The notes under the pieces: model-generated
What the model was told of the DNA's origin: nothing
The model's input: the letters and a program-made list of their open reading frames with translations, nothing else
Databases searched by the model: none
NCBI GenBank assembly: GCA_015075585.1
Contig: JABTUB010000002.1
Span: 434,001-498,000, forward strand
DNA: 64,000 nt
Origin: Chloracidobacterium sp.
GTDB taxonomy: Bacteria > Acidobacteriota > Blastocatellia > Pyrinomonadales > Pyrinomonadaceae
Direction of reading: 5' to 3'
Program-made: the position numbers and the translations under genes
Part shown: one piece after another, positions 33,927 to 42,581 of the stretch
How the letters are laid out: each line of letters starts with the position of its first letter
Numbering within the stretch: position 1 is the stretch's first letter

Positions 33927-35243
33927 TCAAAAATTTGAATTCGGCAACGCCTCATTCAACAGCTTTTTTATTTCTCCTACCAAGTAGAGTGAACCTGTAA
34001 CCACCATTATGCCGTCGGCCGGCGTAACCTCGGCGGCGATCGTCAGGGCCTTTTCGGCATTGTCGGTCGCAAATACGCGTTCCTTGGAGAGCGTCGGCGG
34101 CAAATATTCGAGCAGGTCCGCGTAAGCGGCCGAACGGGAGTTCATCGCTTCGGTCAAGACGACAGAGCTTGCCGCCGGTGCGAGCAAGGTCAATATCTCT
34201 TCGATGCTCTTGTCACTCATCGCTCCGAATATCAGCGTTATGGGCCGCCTCTCATTCTCATCAAGAAATGTGCGCAAGGCTTCTGCTCCGCCTGCGTTAT
34301 GAGCACCGTCAAAGAGAAAACGGCCTTGATATTCGAGGCGGCCCGGATGGCGTGCTCTCTCCAATCCACGCACGACCGCATCGTCATCGATCGGCAGTCC
34401 GAGATCGTATCGGAGCCGCTCAGCGGCCATTACGGCTATGCAAGCGTTCTCGGCTTGATGTTTCCCCGCCAAGCCGAGTTCGTTTATTTTATAAACGGCA
34501 TTAGCCGTCGTGAACTCAGCGGACCGGCTCTTAAGTTTAGGCTCAGATGCCCCAACAGATGCCCGACAGTCCGTTTGCGGAATAACACCGACTCGGCGGC
34601 ATTGCTCGTCCAACACCGCTTTGACGGAGGCATGTTGAGCGCCGATCACGGCCAAAGAATCAGGACGGATGATCGCACCTTTTTCGGCGGCGATCTTTTC
34701 AAGCGTGTCTCCTAGATAGCCTTGATGATCGAGGTCGATCCGTGTGATCGCGGCAAGTTCTGCTCGCGCCGCGGTCGTCGCATCGAAACGCCCGCCAAGG
34801 CCCGTTTCGAGGATCGCTGCCTCGACGCCGGCTTCGGCAAACGCGACAAGGCCGATCGCGGTCATTTGTTCAAAGAAGGTCGGAATATGGCTTACATCGC
34901 CCGTTTGCAGCATCTCTTCCGCAGTTTTGCGGACACGGCCGGCAATGCGTGCGAATTCGGCCTCGCCGATCTCCGCACCATTGATCTTGATGCGTTCGGT
35001 CATCGAGATAAGATGCGGTGACGTATAAAGGCCCGTTCTTATACCTGCTTCACGGCAGATCGAATCGAGGAACGCACAAACGGAACCTTTGCCGTTCGTG
35101 CCTGCGACCTGTACTTTGAGATAGCTATTTTGCGGCCCGCCAAGCGCCTTGAGGAGTTTCGTGATGTTATCGAGGCCGAGTTTCATTGCCGCGACCTCGT
35201 TACCCAGCGAAAGCAGGTACTGCTGCGACTCGGCGAAATTCAT
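33927..35243 (-). CDS. folC: Bifunctional folylpolyglutamate / dihydrofolate synthase
   Basis: Mur-ligase-family enzyme that adds glutamate to folates (and to dihydropteroate in bifunctional forms). VQVAGTNGKGSVCAFLDSI is the ATP P-loop. YTSPHLISMTERIKINGAEI is the folate-loop signature, and FEQMTAIGLVAFAEAGVEAA with LETGLGGRFDATTA are further family blocks. The C-terminal glutamate-binding part begins near RHPGRLEYQGRFLFDGAHN. ATG 35243 overlaps the DinB-like stop (ATGA) and gives 438 residues, the usual size. The accD-folC order known from E. coli is kept here with one gene inserted. Confidence 0.94.
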   Translation of the reverse strand: MNFAESQQYLLSLGNEVAAMKLGLDNITKLLKALGGPQNSYLKVQVAGTNGKGSVCAFLDSICREAGIRTGLYTSPHLISMTERIKINGAEIGEAEFARIAGRVRKTAEEMLQTGDVSHIPTFFEQMTAIGLVAFAEAGVEAAILETGLGGRFDATTAARAELAAITRIDLDHQGYLGDTLEKIAAEKGAIIRPDSLAVIGAQHASVKAVLDEQCRRVGVIPQTDCRASVGASEPKLKSRSAEFTTANAVYKINELGLAGKHQAENACIAVMAAERLRYDLGLPIDDDAVVRGLERARHPGRLEYQGRFLFDGAHNAGGAEALRTFLDENERRPITLIFGAMSDKSIEEILTLLAPAASSVVLTEAMNSRSAAYADLLEYLPPTLSKERVFATDNAEKALTIAAEVTPADGIMVVTGSLYLVGEIKKLLNEALPNSNF

Positions 35244-35680
35244 TTGAGCCGCCGCAGATAATATATCTGCCCGAGGTGCCAACTTAGGTGTGTCGCGAGA
35301 TGGGTAGCGAACCAGCCTGTCGACATCGGCGTACCAAAGACCTCGATCGGGTAATCCGCTGCCAGATCCTCGTCGGTCAACTTGGAAAGTGCGGCGGTAA
35401 CTGATCTGCGCGCGGCGTCGATCTCATCAAGCAACTCTCGGCGCGGGACATCGGATCGTGAAAATTCACTTTCACGGTCGCGCACATATCCCGAATGATC
35501 CAGCACGGCACCGAAAAAATGCTGCAAATTGCCGCATAAGTGCAAACACAGATTTCCCGCTGAGTTCGGCACGTTCCCGGGGCGCTCCCACAGACTTTGA
35601 TCATCGGGGAACGACTCGATCTCAGCCTTGAGTTTGCCGAGGTCGCGTTCGTATATCTCAGTCAGTATTTGTTGAAGCAT
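35240..35680 (-). CDS. DinB/DUF1572-like four-helix protein
   Basis: 146-residue protein of the DinB superfamily of metal-binding four-helix bundles. Candidate ligands are His residues in LCLHLCGNLQHFFGAVL and THLATHLSWHLGQIYYLRRL; the second segment is the usual C-terminal H-x3-H motif. Family members include thiol-dependent transferases, but most are uncharacterised. Lying between accD and folC (6-nt gap; ATGA overlap), it is cotranscribed with them. No function in fatty-acid or folate metabolism can be assigned. Confidence 0.82.
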   Translation of the reverse strand: MLQQILTEIYERDLGKLKAEIESFPDDQSLWERPGNVPNSAGNLCLHLCGNLQHFFGAVLDHSGYVRDRESEFSRSDVPRRELLDEIDAARRSVTAALSKLTDEDLAADYPIEVFGTPMSTGWFATHLATHLSWHLGQIYYLRRLK

Positions 35681-35686
35681 CGCGGC

Positions 35687-36559
35687 TTAATTTGCTCCTT
35701 TGACCGCAGGATTCATCATAAAATCGAGCACTCGAACGATCGTTGCCTTCATCTCGCGCCGATCCACGACCATATCGACCATGCCGTGTTCGAGCAAAAA
35801 TTCGCTCCGTTGAAATCCCTTCGGCAATTTTTGCCGGATCGTCTGTTCGATAACTCGCGGGCCGGCAAATCCTATCAGTGCCTTTGGTTCGGCGAGGATG
35901 ACGTCGCCGAGCATTGCAAAACTAGCCGTAACGCCGCCCGTAGTCGGATCGGTCAGCACTGAGATGAACGGCAAACGCTCCTGATGCAGCCGTGCGAGAG
36001 CTGCTGATATCTTGCCCATCTGCATAAGGCTCAGTGTGCCTTCCTGCATGCGGGCGCCGCCCGATGCGGAAAAGATCACGACCGCACCGCGCGTTTCGAT
36101 GGCATATTCGATCAGCCTTGTTATCTTCTCGCCGACCGCTGATCCCATCGATCCGCCAATGAACGACATATCCATCGCTCCGGCGTAAACAAGATGGCCG
36201 CCCACCAACCCTTTGCCGCAGATGATCGCCTCGGGCAGGCCCGAGGATGCACGCGCCGAATCGATACGCTCGTAATAAGGCTTCGAATCAACGAATCCAA
36301 GAGGGTCGCCCGATGTTATGTCCTCATCGAGCTTCTCAAACCTCGCGTCGTCAAAGAGATCCTTCAAACGCGACTCTGCAGGATAACGAAAATGATAGCC
36401 GCAATTCGTGCACACTTCAGATGATCCTGACAGGTCACGCTTATAAAGTGCCGTGTCGCACTCGAGGCATTTCACAAAAATGCCTTCGGTTTTGACAGTT
36501 TGTTCTCCGTCATCCGTCGAGCTTTCGATCTTCGGCTTATCCCTTCGAAACCACGCCAT
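35687..36559 (-). CDS. accD: Acetyl-CoA carboxylase carboxyltransferase subunit beta
   Basis: Beta subunit of the carboxyltransferase that makes malonyl-CoA for fatty-acid synthesis, 290 residues. The N-terminal zinc ribbon has C31, C34, C50 and C53 (VKCLECDTALYK and SEVCTNCGYHFRYP). The crotonase-like core includes IFSASGGARMQEGTLSLMQM, an oxyanion-forming region, and VLTDPTTGGVTASFAMLGDV. It would pair with an AccA encoded elsewhere. First gene of a six-gene minus-strand operon. No good Shine-Dalgarno sequence precedes the ATG. Confidence 0.96.
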   Translation of the reverse strand: MAWFRRDKPKIESSTDDGEQTVKTEGIFVKCLECDTALYKRDLSGSSEVCTNCGYHFRYPAESRLKDLFDDARFEKLDEDITSGDPLGFVDSKPYYERIDSARASSGLPEAIICGKGLVGGHLVYAGAMDMSFIGGSMGSAVGEKITRLIEYAIETRGAVVIFSASGGARMQEGTLSLMQMGKISAALARLHQERLPFISVLTDPTTGGVTASFAMLGDVILAEPKALIGFAGPRVIEQTIRQKLPKGFQRSEFLLEHGMVDMVVDRREMKATIVRVLDFMMNPAVKGAN

Positions 36560-36658
36560 AAAATAAGAGATAGGTTAGCACACCGCATCAGGCTGCAAAA
36601 GCAGAAAGGTGTTCAATACTTATTGCGATGAACCGACCGAACTCGGGTAATTTCATGC

Positions 36659-36664
36659 TATATT
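36659..36664 (+). promoter_or_regulatory. Possible -10 box for the FG-GAP gene
   Basis: TATATT matches the -10 consensus at 5 of 6 positions and lies 21 nt before the ATG. It would give a leader of about 15 nt holding the GAGG ribosome site (36675). No -35 hexamer at the right distance was found. Confidence 0.3.
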
Positions 36665-36685
36665 CCTTATCGTCGAGGTTGAGAT

Positions 36686-38560
36686 ATGCGGATACTTTCA
36701 TTGGCGATCATTCTTTTCTTTAGCTGTAGTGCGTTCGGCGCCGTAAAAACATGGACAGGGGCAGGCGCAGATGCGAATTGGGCGACCGCGGCGAACTGGA
36801 GCCCTTCCGGAGCTCCGGCGGCGAGCGACGACCTTGTTTTCCCGGCAAATGCACCTCAACAGGCGAATAATAACAACACAATGCTCTTGACGCTTTACCG
36901 CTCAATAACGGTCGAAGGCGGAGCATATACATTCAGCGGCAATCTTATACGGCTCTCGAACGGCATAACCGTCAACGGCGGTACGCAGGCATTCAATATC
37001 GCTATCACGCTCAGCGCGCCGCAGACATTCCTTGCCGATGGCGGAGGCACGGCAACGATCGCTGTTCTTTCCGCAGGCAGCAATGCGCTGACGATCGACG
37101 GTGCCGGTCTTGTAGGGATCGGCCTGCTTTCGGGTTCGGGCGCCATAACAAAGAACGGTGCCGGAGCCGGAGCGATCATCGCATCGGCGGGATTTAGCGG
37201 GCCTATAACCGTCAATGACGGCGTTTTTGTAGTGGACGCGAACATACCGAACAGCACCGTGAACGTGAACAGCCAAACAGTACCGAGCAGCGTTGCATTG
37301 AGCGGCTTTGGCGGCACCGGAACTGTCGGTGCGACAACGGTTACTCAGGGAGCCATAAGTGCAGGCACATTGACCTCGCCGACCGGCGTTCTGAACATCT
37401 CGGGCGGTCTTACTTTCACCGCGAACGGCGGTTACGCCTGTAAGATCGGCGGCACGTCGCCCGGTGCGAACGGCCACGACCAGTTGAACGTAACGGGGTC
37501 GGTCGCATTGAACAACGCTGTCCTAGTACCCATACCTTGGGCTAACTTCCGGCCGGCGATCGGTGATACTTTGGTTATTTTGAAAAATGACGGAACCGAC
37601 CCGATCAGCGGCACATTCCTCAACATGCCGGAAGGAGCGGTGTTCGCAGGCCCTCTCAATACGGCTTTTCGCATCACTTATCATGGGGGCGACGGCAACG
37701 ATGCTGCGATCACACGCGTTGCTCACGCACCGTTCGACTTTGACGGCGACGGCAAGACCGACATCTCAACATTCGACACGGCTTCGGCCAATTGGGACAT
37801 CCTTTTCAGCGGCAGTTCGCAGGGCGGCCAACCATTCGGGTTGACAACGGATAAGATCGCACCTGCCGACTATGACGGCGATAATAAGACCGACATTGCC
37901 GTCTTTCGCGACGGCACTTGGTGGATATTGAGCAGCTTTTCATCGACGGTTTCGGCTACTCAATTCGGGAGCACAGGGGACGTTCCCATACCGAACGATT
38001 TCGACGGCGACGGGCGTGCCGATCTTGCGGTCTTTCGGCCTTCGAGCGGAATATGGTACGAACTGCGCAGTCTAGGGTCTCAGTTCTACGCCCAACAGTT
38101 CGGTATGAACGGCGATATTCCGCAAATTGCGGATATTGACGGCGACGGCTTCGGCGACCTTGCTGTTTACCGCCCCAGCGACGGTACGTGGCATTTCTGG
38201 CAGAGTTCAACGAGTTCATACCTCGCGTTTCCTTTCGGGATCGCCACCGACAAGCCCGTAATCGCTGACTACGACGGTGACGGACGCTCAGATGTGGCGG
38301 TCTTTCGCGGAACTGCCGATCCCGCTCAGCCTGATTTTTACATACTTCTGACGAACGGGTGGGTTTACTACGGATCGTCATGGGGAGTTCCGGGTGACGT
38401 ACCCGTGGTTGGCGATTACGACGGCGACGGACGCTCGGACATCGCGGTTTTCCGTCCTTCGACGAAGATGTGGTACATCCTCGGCTCGACCGCAGGATTC
38501 AGCTCGACCGCCTTCGGCCCCGGCGATCCGGCCGCCATACCTGCGGCGTTCATTCCGTAG
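36686..38560 (+). CDS. Secreted FG-GAP/VCBS repeat protein with beta-strand N-terminal region
   Basis: 624-residue exported protein. The signal peptide is RILSLAIILFFSCSAFG. The N-terminal 330 residues open with TWTGAGADANWATAANWSPS and continue as Gly/Thr/Asn-rich beta repeats like autotransporter-associated strands. The C-terminal part has six DxDGDGxxD calcium-binding-type motifs (DFDGDGKTDIS, DYDGDNKTDIA, DFDGDGRADLA, DIDGDGFGDLA, DYDGDGRSDVA, DYDGDGRSDIA), about 50 residues apart. Each is followed by an AVFRPSxGxWY-type phrase; this is an FG-GAP beta-propeller. The role may be surface adhesion or sugar binding. GAGG precedes the ATG. It ends 1 nt before the convergent phosphatase gene. 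Confidence 0.85.
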   Translation: MRILSLAIILFFSCSAFGAVKTWTGAGADANWATAANWSPSGAPAASDDLVFPANAPQQANNNNTMLLTLYRSITVEGGAYTFSGNLIRLSNGITVNGGTQAFNIAITLSAPQTFLADGGGTATIAVLSAGSNALTIDGAGLVGIGLLSGSGAITKNGAGAGAIIASAGFSGPITVNDGVFVVDANIPNSTVNVNSQTVPSSVALSGFGGTGTVGATTVTQGAISAGTLTSPTGVLNISGGLTFTANGGYACKIGGTSPGANGHDQLNVTGSVALNNAVLVPIPWANFRPAIGDTLVILKNDGTDPISGTFLNMPEGAVFAGPLNTAFRITYHGGDGNDAAITRVAHAPFDFDGDGKTDISTFDTASANWDILFSGSSQGGQPFGLTTDKIAPADYDGDNKTDIAVFRDGTWWILSSFSSTVSATQFGSTGDVPIPNDFDGDGRADLAVFRPSSGIWYELRSLGSQFYAQQFGMNGDIPQIADIDGDGFGDLAVYRPSDGTWHFWQSSTSSYLAFPFGIATDKPVIADYDGDGRSDVAVFRGTADPAQPDFYILLTNGWVYYGSSWGVPGDVPVVGDYDGDGRSDIAVFRPSTKMWYILGSTAGFSSTAFGPGDPAAIPAAFIP

Positions 38561-38561
38561 G

Positions 38562-39326
38562 CTATTGAAGCAGTTCAAGCATCTGCGAGTGAAGCAGGCC
38601 GTTCGATGCGGCTATCGGCGGCTTGTAAATGCTGAAGCGCGAACCGTTGTAATAGCTGATCTGCCCGCCGGCCTCTTCAATAAGCAGGACGCCGGCGGCG
38701 ACATCCCACGGATTCAAGCCCTCTTCCCAGAAACCGTCAAAGCGTCCGCAAGCAACATAGGCCATATCGATCGCGGCACTCCCGTCGCGCCGAACTCCGC
38801 GCGACGCGAGCAGCATCTCGGTCAGGTGCCGTGCAAAGTCGGTACGGTGCTTTATATCATAGGGAAAGCCGGTAACGATCAATGCATCCTTCAGGCGTTC
38901 CGTGTCAGAGACCCTGATCGGCTTTCCGTTGAGCGTTGCGCCTTTACCTCGCTCCGCCGCAAAAAGCTCATCGCGTGTAGGGTCGAACGTAACACCGATG
39001 ACAACCTCGCCATTATGTTCAAGCGCGATCGTAACGCAGAAACACGGATATCCGTGTGCAAAGTTCGTCGTGCCGTCGAGCGGGTCGATTATCCATTTCC
39101 ATATTTCGTCGCCGCCTGAAACGGCGGCTTCGCCGCTCTCTTCGGCGAGGATCGAATGTTTCGGATAGTACGACCGTATCCTCTCAACGATCAAAGCCTC
39201 GCTGGCAAGATCAGCCTCGGTAACGAGGTTTATATCGCCCTTCTTTGAAATTTGGATCTTTCGGCCGAATTTTTCCAGCAGCAGGCGGCCGGCATCACGA
39301 GCAGTTTCAATTGCAAAATTCAACAT
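38562..39326 (-). CDS. Inositol-monophosphatase-family phosphatase
   Basis: Mg-dependent phosphatase of 254 residues (IMPase/SuhB/CysQ superfamily). INLVTEADLASEALIVERI is the first Asp region, SILAEESGEA carries metal Glu62/63, and WIIDPLDGTTNFAHGYP has D81 and D84 of the DPxDxT metal motif. LNPWDVAAGVLLIEEAGGQI is the C-terminal signature WDxAAG. It could hydrolyse inositol-phosphate, NADP or PAP-type substrates; the N-terminal length favours the SuhB-like group. The symbol is left empty since the substrate is not decided. Confidence 0.92.
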   Translation of the reverse strand: MLNFAIETARDAGRLLLEKFGRKIQISKKGDINLVTEADLASEALIVERIRSYYPKHSILAEESGEAAVSGGDEIWKWIIDPLDGTTNFAHGYPCFCVTIALEHNGEVVIGVTFDPTRDELFAAERGKGATLNGKPIRVSDTERLKDALIVTGFPYDIKHRTDFARHLTEMLLASRGVRRDGSAAIDMAYVACGRFDGFWEEGLNPWDVAAGVLLIEEAGGQISYYNGSRFSIYKPPIAASNGLLHSQMLELLQ

Positions 39327-39405
39327 CTCTTATCCAAGTTTATAGCCAAGCAGCGTTCAACTTGAAATACGGATGCTGTTTTAACTAGATCGTGTACCGA
39401 AATGC

Positions 39406-40284
39406 TCAGTTCTTGATGCTGCGCTCAGCGACCATCAGGAACTCGCGTACTTGATCATCCCAAAACTCCCAATCATGGCCGCCCGGCCGCTCGCGGTATT
39501 CGTACCGGGCCTTCTTGTCGAACATCGCCTTCATAAAGTCGCGATTGCTTTGAAGCAGGAAGTCCTGTGTACCGCACGCCACATAAAGGAACGGAAGATC
39601 TTTCACCTTTTCGGGCGACATCTCATTTATTGACCGGAAAATATCATTCTCGCGCCGCGCGGCGCTGTCTGCGGGGCCAAAAACCTCATCGACCGTCTTC
39701 CCGATCGTGCCGGCATTCTTGGTAGTGAATGACGGTGCACCGAGTGCACCGCTGAAACTGCCGGCGAGCACGAATTTGTCGGGATATTTGAGCGCGAACT
39801 TCAAAGCGCCGTAGCCGCCCATCGAAAGCCCGCCGATCACGCGATGTTCGCGGTCGGCAACCGTACGGAATTTCTTATCGATCTCAGGAATGAGTTCCCT
39901 GATGATATAACTCTCGTACCTGTCGTCAGGCATGGTAACCGAGTCACTGTACCAGCCGCTACCGCCCTCGGGAGTAATGATGATGAAGTTGTGTTTTGCG
40001 GCGTACGCGCTGATCCGGGTTTTGTCGGTCCAATTCGAATATTGCCCCATCAGGCCGTGGAGCAAATAGACGACCGCATAACGCATTTTCTTATTCTTCT
40101 CGTAACCGACAGGAAGAACGGCACGATAAGGCATTTCACGCGCCATCAATTTGCTCGTGAGCTTTTCCTCGCGGACTGCCGCAGTACGCGAATCGCCGTC
40201 GCCTTTCGAGCCTCCTTGCGCGGCCGCTGAACCAATGCACACGAAGCAGAGAACGGCGGCAATTATCAGTCGTTTTGCTCTCAT
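39406..40284 (-). CDS. Secreted esterase-D-like alpha/beta hydrolase
   Basis: Putative esterase of 292 residues with a signal peptide (RLIIAAVLCFVCIGSAAAQ). PVGYEKNKKMRYAVVYLLHG leads to the oxyanion part, GGLSMGGYGALKF contains nucleophile Ser154 in a GxSxG elbow, and GHDWEFWDDQ supplies the probable catalytic His. This is the esterase D/mycolyltransferase-like group, which includes acetyl- and feruloyl-esterases. Being exported it may act on cell-surface or external acyl esters. ATG 40284 has a well-spaced AGGTGAT ribosome site and lies 5 nt after the zinc-ribbon gene's stop. Confidence 0.88.
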   Translation of the reverse strand: MRAKRLIIAAVLCFVCIGSAAAQGGSKGDGDSRTAAVREEKLTSKLMAREMPYRAVLPVGYEKNKKMRYAVVYLLHGLMGQYSNWTDKTRISAYAAKHNFIIITPEGGSGWYSDSVTMPDDRYESYIIRELIPEIDKKFRTVADREHRVIGGLSMGGYGALKFALKYPDKFVLAGSFSGALGAPSFTTKNAGTIGKTVDEVFGPADSAARRENDIFRSINEMSPEKVKDLPFLYVACGTQDFLLQSNRDFMKAMFDKKARYEYRERPGGHDWEFWDDQVREFLMVAERSIKN

Positions 40285-40289
40285 CTCTA

Positions 40290-40556
40290 TCACCTGAAGA
40301 GTCTGCCGAACCAATCCGGATCGACCTCGTCACTCGTTACATGAATGAACTCGCCGGCGTCGAACCACACGCCCGAACATCCGTCGCAGACATCGATCTT
40401 GACATTTTGAAAGTCAGTTTCGACCAGCGAGCCGCCGCACTTCGGACATTTGAATGTTGCTGTAGCGGTACCGGATGCCGTAGCCGCCGCGGGTGAATGT
40501 GCGTCGCCGCACTGCATTTGCGCAGCATCGCCGCGAATTGTTAGGTCAACCGACAT
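40290..40556 (-). CDS. TFIIB-type zinc-ribbon protein
   Basis: 88-residue protein with two CxxC pairs, FKCPKCGGSLVET and IDVCDGCSGVWFDAGE, matching the zf-TFIIB family (Cys4 zinc ribbon followed by GxWxDxGE). The N-terminal 35 residues are Ala/Thr-rich and likely disordered; a third Cys is in AQMQCGD. The C-terminus DPDWFGRLFR is aromatic. Family function is unknown. It is probably cotranscribed with the esterase downstream (5 nt). Confidence 0.8.
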   Translation of the reverse strand: MSVDLTIRGDAAQMQCGDAHSPAAATASGTATATFKCPKCGGSLVETDFQNVKIDVCDGCSGVWFDAGEFIHVTSDEVDPDWFGRLFR

Positions 40557-40583
40557 ATAGATATTGCCTCATGCCTCTTAGCC

Positions 40584-40751
40584 TTACGACTTTCTAAGCT
40601 TCAAAAGCTGAACTGCGATCATGCTCAACCCGACTCCGCAAATAATTCCGTTGACGAAGTAGTGGCCTTTGCTGTTTATATCCAAACTGAAATTGTAAAT
40701 GGCGAAAACGGCTAACACAACGCCTAAGCCGATCAATATTTTATTTTTCAT
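40584..40751 (-). CDS. Small membrane protein (55 aa), unknown
   Basis: Two hydrophobic helices (ILIGLGVVLAVFAIYNFSL and YFVNGIICGVGLSMIAVQLL) joined by a short polar loop, ending in a basic tail (KLRKS). ATG 40751 gives a compact two-helix protein; the frame can be extended to 40796, but that adds a hydrophilic segment without a better start. It precedes the zinc-ribbon gene by 27 nt on the same strand. No family recognised. Confidence 0.6.
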   Translation of the reverse strand: MKNKILIGLGVVLAVFAIYNFSLDINSKGHYFVNGIICGVGLSMIAVQLLKLRKS

Positions 40752-40855
40752 TTCAACGGTCTTTAGCGCTTCTGCCAAATTACATCGGGCAGGCAATAGC
40801 TGCCGGTGCCTCCTAGCTGTTCAGTGGCCCGCGGTCTTATCGGCGTCAAACGGCC

Positions 40856-41791
40856 TTAATCATCCGTTCGATGTACGGAGCGAACACGCTGCCGTGTCTT
40901 TTTTGAACGGCGGATCGTATTCCTTCTTTTCAGATTGCTCTCTGCCCAATCTGACACCTGTTTGAGCGGATGCCAATCGAAGCTTTCAAGCGGGAGCATC
41001 TCGCTCGACGCATCGCGAAGTTTAGACGTGCTGAAAGCGACGAATATGACAAGGGCGTTGAAGAGAACACCGACCGTCACGACCAGCCAGCCGGGAGCCG
41101 GCCCGACGGCCGCGCGGCGAAACACTATATCCCAGAAGAGCTTTCGGTCAGCATCGGTCGTTGTAGGTATAGGCGACGGGTGGATATAGACCTTGAGCAT
41201 CCACGCCAGGCCCAGAAGGATGAATATCCACAGATAATTCGAGCGCAGCCGTCGTCCGAGAGCCTCCCAAAGGCTGATCGTAAAGTGAGGTGAGATCAGG
41301 TCGGCGGAGATATGTTCGGCCCATTCCTTGTCGGGCGCCGCTGTCTGCTGCGAAAGCATCGGGGCAAAATATCCGGTCTCAAGCACGCGCACACGATTTG
41401 CCCATACCTCGTAATAGCGATAACGTCTGGCCTCCATAAAAAGGAAGATCGAGACGAGCAGAGTATTTATCGGTATGGCAAAGTGCGGATTGTCGGGCGA
41501 ACTAAAGACGAACGAAAGGGTCGCACCGGCTGTGATCACTGCCCAATTGGTCGTCGCATCAAGACGGTTGCGCCAAACATTTGAGCGTTGGACCTCTCCG
41601 CGATAAAAATGGACGATCGCCGTATTGAACTCAGCCGGTGCAAGCCTCTGAGCGATGGCCTGCGGCGTAACCTTCTGCTTTTGGGCTCGCTTATTGACCT
41701 CATCGGCGAGGGTGCGAAAACCTGCCGGCACATTCGTTATGTGAACGTCCTCTTCGACAAGTTGTGGCCTTATGCGAACTTCGTCGTTCAT
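40856..41791 (-). CDS. DUF2270-family membrane protein
   Basis: 311-residue inner-membrane protein. RGEVQRSNVWRNRLDATTNW followed by AVITAGATLSFVFSSPDNP, and LFMEARRYRYYEVWANRVRV, are hallmarks of DUF2270. About four transmembrane helices are visible; the N-terminal 60 residues and the C-terminal 50 (Arg/Lys-rich) face the cytoplasm. Function unknown. ATG 41791 was preferred over GTG 41812. It is divergent from tadA across about 120 nt. Confidence 0.78.
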   Translation of the reverse strand: MNDEVRIRPQLVEEDVHITNVPAGFRTLADEVNKRAQKQKVTPQAIAQRLAPAEFNTAIVHFYRGEVQRSNVWRNRLDATTNWAVITAGATLSFVFSSPDNPHFAIPINTLLVSIFLFMEARRYRYYEVWANRVRVLETGYFAPMLSQQTAAPDKEWAEHISADLISPHFTISLWEALGRRLRSNYLWIFILLGLAWMLKVYIHPSPIPTTTDADRKLFWDIVFRRAAVGPAPGWLVVTVGVLFNALVIFVAFSTSKLRDASSEMLPLESFDWHPLKQVSDWAESNLKRRNTIRRSKKTRQRVRSVHRTDD

Positions 41792-41887
41792 ATTGCGGCG
41801 TGCCGGCGGCACGTTCGGGGGGCAAAAGCCTTTACCAGCATTGGTTTAACACTTTGAGGCGTCAGATGCAAGAAATTTCGGCTCGCA

Positions 41888-41896
41888 TGCTAAGAT
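41888..41896 (+). promoter_or_regulatory. Extended -10 promoter candidate for tadA
   Basis: TGCTAAGAT fits the extended -10 pattern TGnTATAAT with two mismatches in the hexamer. Transcription would begin near 41903, giving a leader of about 10 nt without Shine-Dalgarno. The same type of box (TGCTAAAAT) precedes moeA at 46062. Confidence 0.35.
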
Positions 41897-41912
41897 AGCC
41901 CGTGCTGCAGCT

Positions 41913-42392
41913 ATGGTGATCGAGACAGATGAGAAGTGGATGCGGCTTGCGATCCGTCTTGCCCGCGAGGCTGAAGCGCAAGGCGAGGTGCCGGTCGGCG
42001 CCGTTATTGTGGATGGCGACGGCAATATGCTTTCCGCTGCATCGAATCGTACCATAATGCAAACCGACCCTACCGCACATGCTGAGATACTTGCGCTGCG
42101 GGCTGCAGCCCTTTGTGTCAATAATTATAGACTGCTCGGGACGACCGTATATTCGACCATTGAGCCGTGTGCAATGTGTGCCGGAGCGCTTGTGAACGCA
42201 CGAGTGGCGCGTTTGGTTTTTGGTGCCGCAGACGAACGCTTTGGCGCGGCGCGCACTCATTTCGGCATCTGTGACGGTGATAAACTCAACCATCGTATGG
42301 AGATAACCGAAGGTGTTCTTGCTGATGAATGCCGTGCGCTGATGCAGGATTTCTTTCGCAAGCGACGAAGAATACCATCGGCAGGCGAATAA
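41913..42392 (+). CDS. tadA: tRNA-specific adenosine deaminase
   Basis: Zinc deaminase that converts A34 of tRNA-Arg(ACG) to inosine, 159 residues. AHAEI carries H56 and catalytic E58, and EPCAMCAGA carries zinc ligands C86 and C89; VPVGAVIVDGDG is the first-strand loop common to TadA. The length matches TadA rather than the shorter cytidine deaminases or guanine deaminases. No ribosome site is evident before the ATG. It is followed 45 nt later by the first tRNA-Ser gene. Confidence 0.93.
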   Translation: MVIETDEKWMRLAIRLAREAEAQGEVPVGAVIVDGDGNMLSAASNRTIMQTDPTAHAEILALRAAALCVNNYRLLGTTVYSTIEPCAMCAGALVNARVARLVFGAADERFGAARTHFGICDGDKLNHRMEITEGVLADECRALMQDFFRKRRRIPSAGE

Positions 42393-42397
42393 TGCGC

Positions 42398-42426
42398 TTG
42401 CCTCTGTGGGGCCAAATCGGTAGAAT
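42398..42426 (+). promoter_or_regulatory. Promoter of tRNA-Ser(CGA)
   Basis: TTGCCT (42398-42403) and TAGAAT (42421-42426) are separated by exactly 17 nt and match the housekeeping -35 and -10 consensus at 4 and 5 of 6 positions. The predicted start near 42433 lies 5 nt before the mature tRNA. Confidence 0.65.
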
Positions 42427-42437
42427 TGTCCATTCGC

Positions 42438-42527
<90 letters not shown>

Positions 42528-42581
42528 CGCTTTCATAGCACGTTCGGCTAACCAAACACTTTCAAGATCGGAGGAATGACC

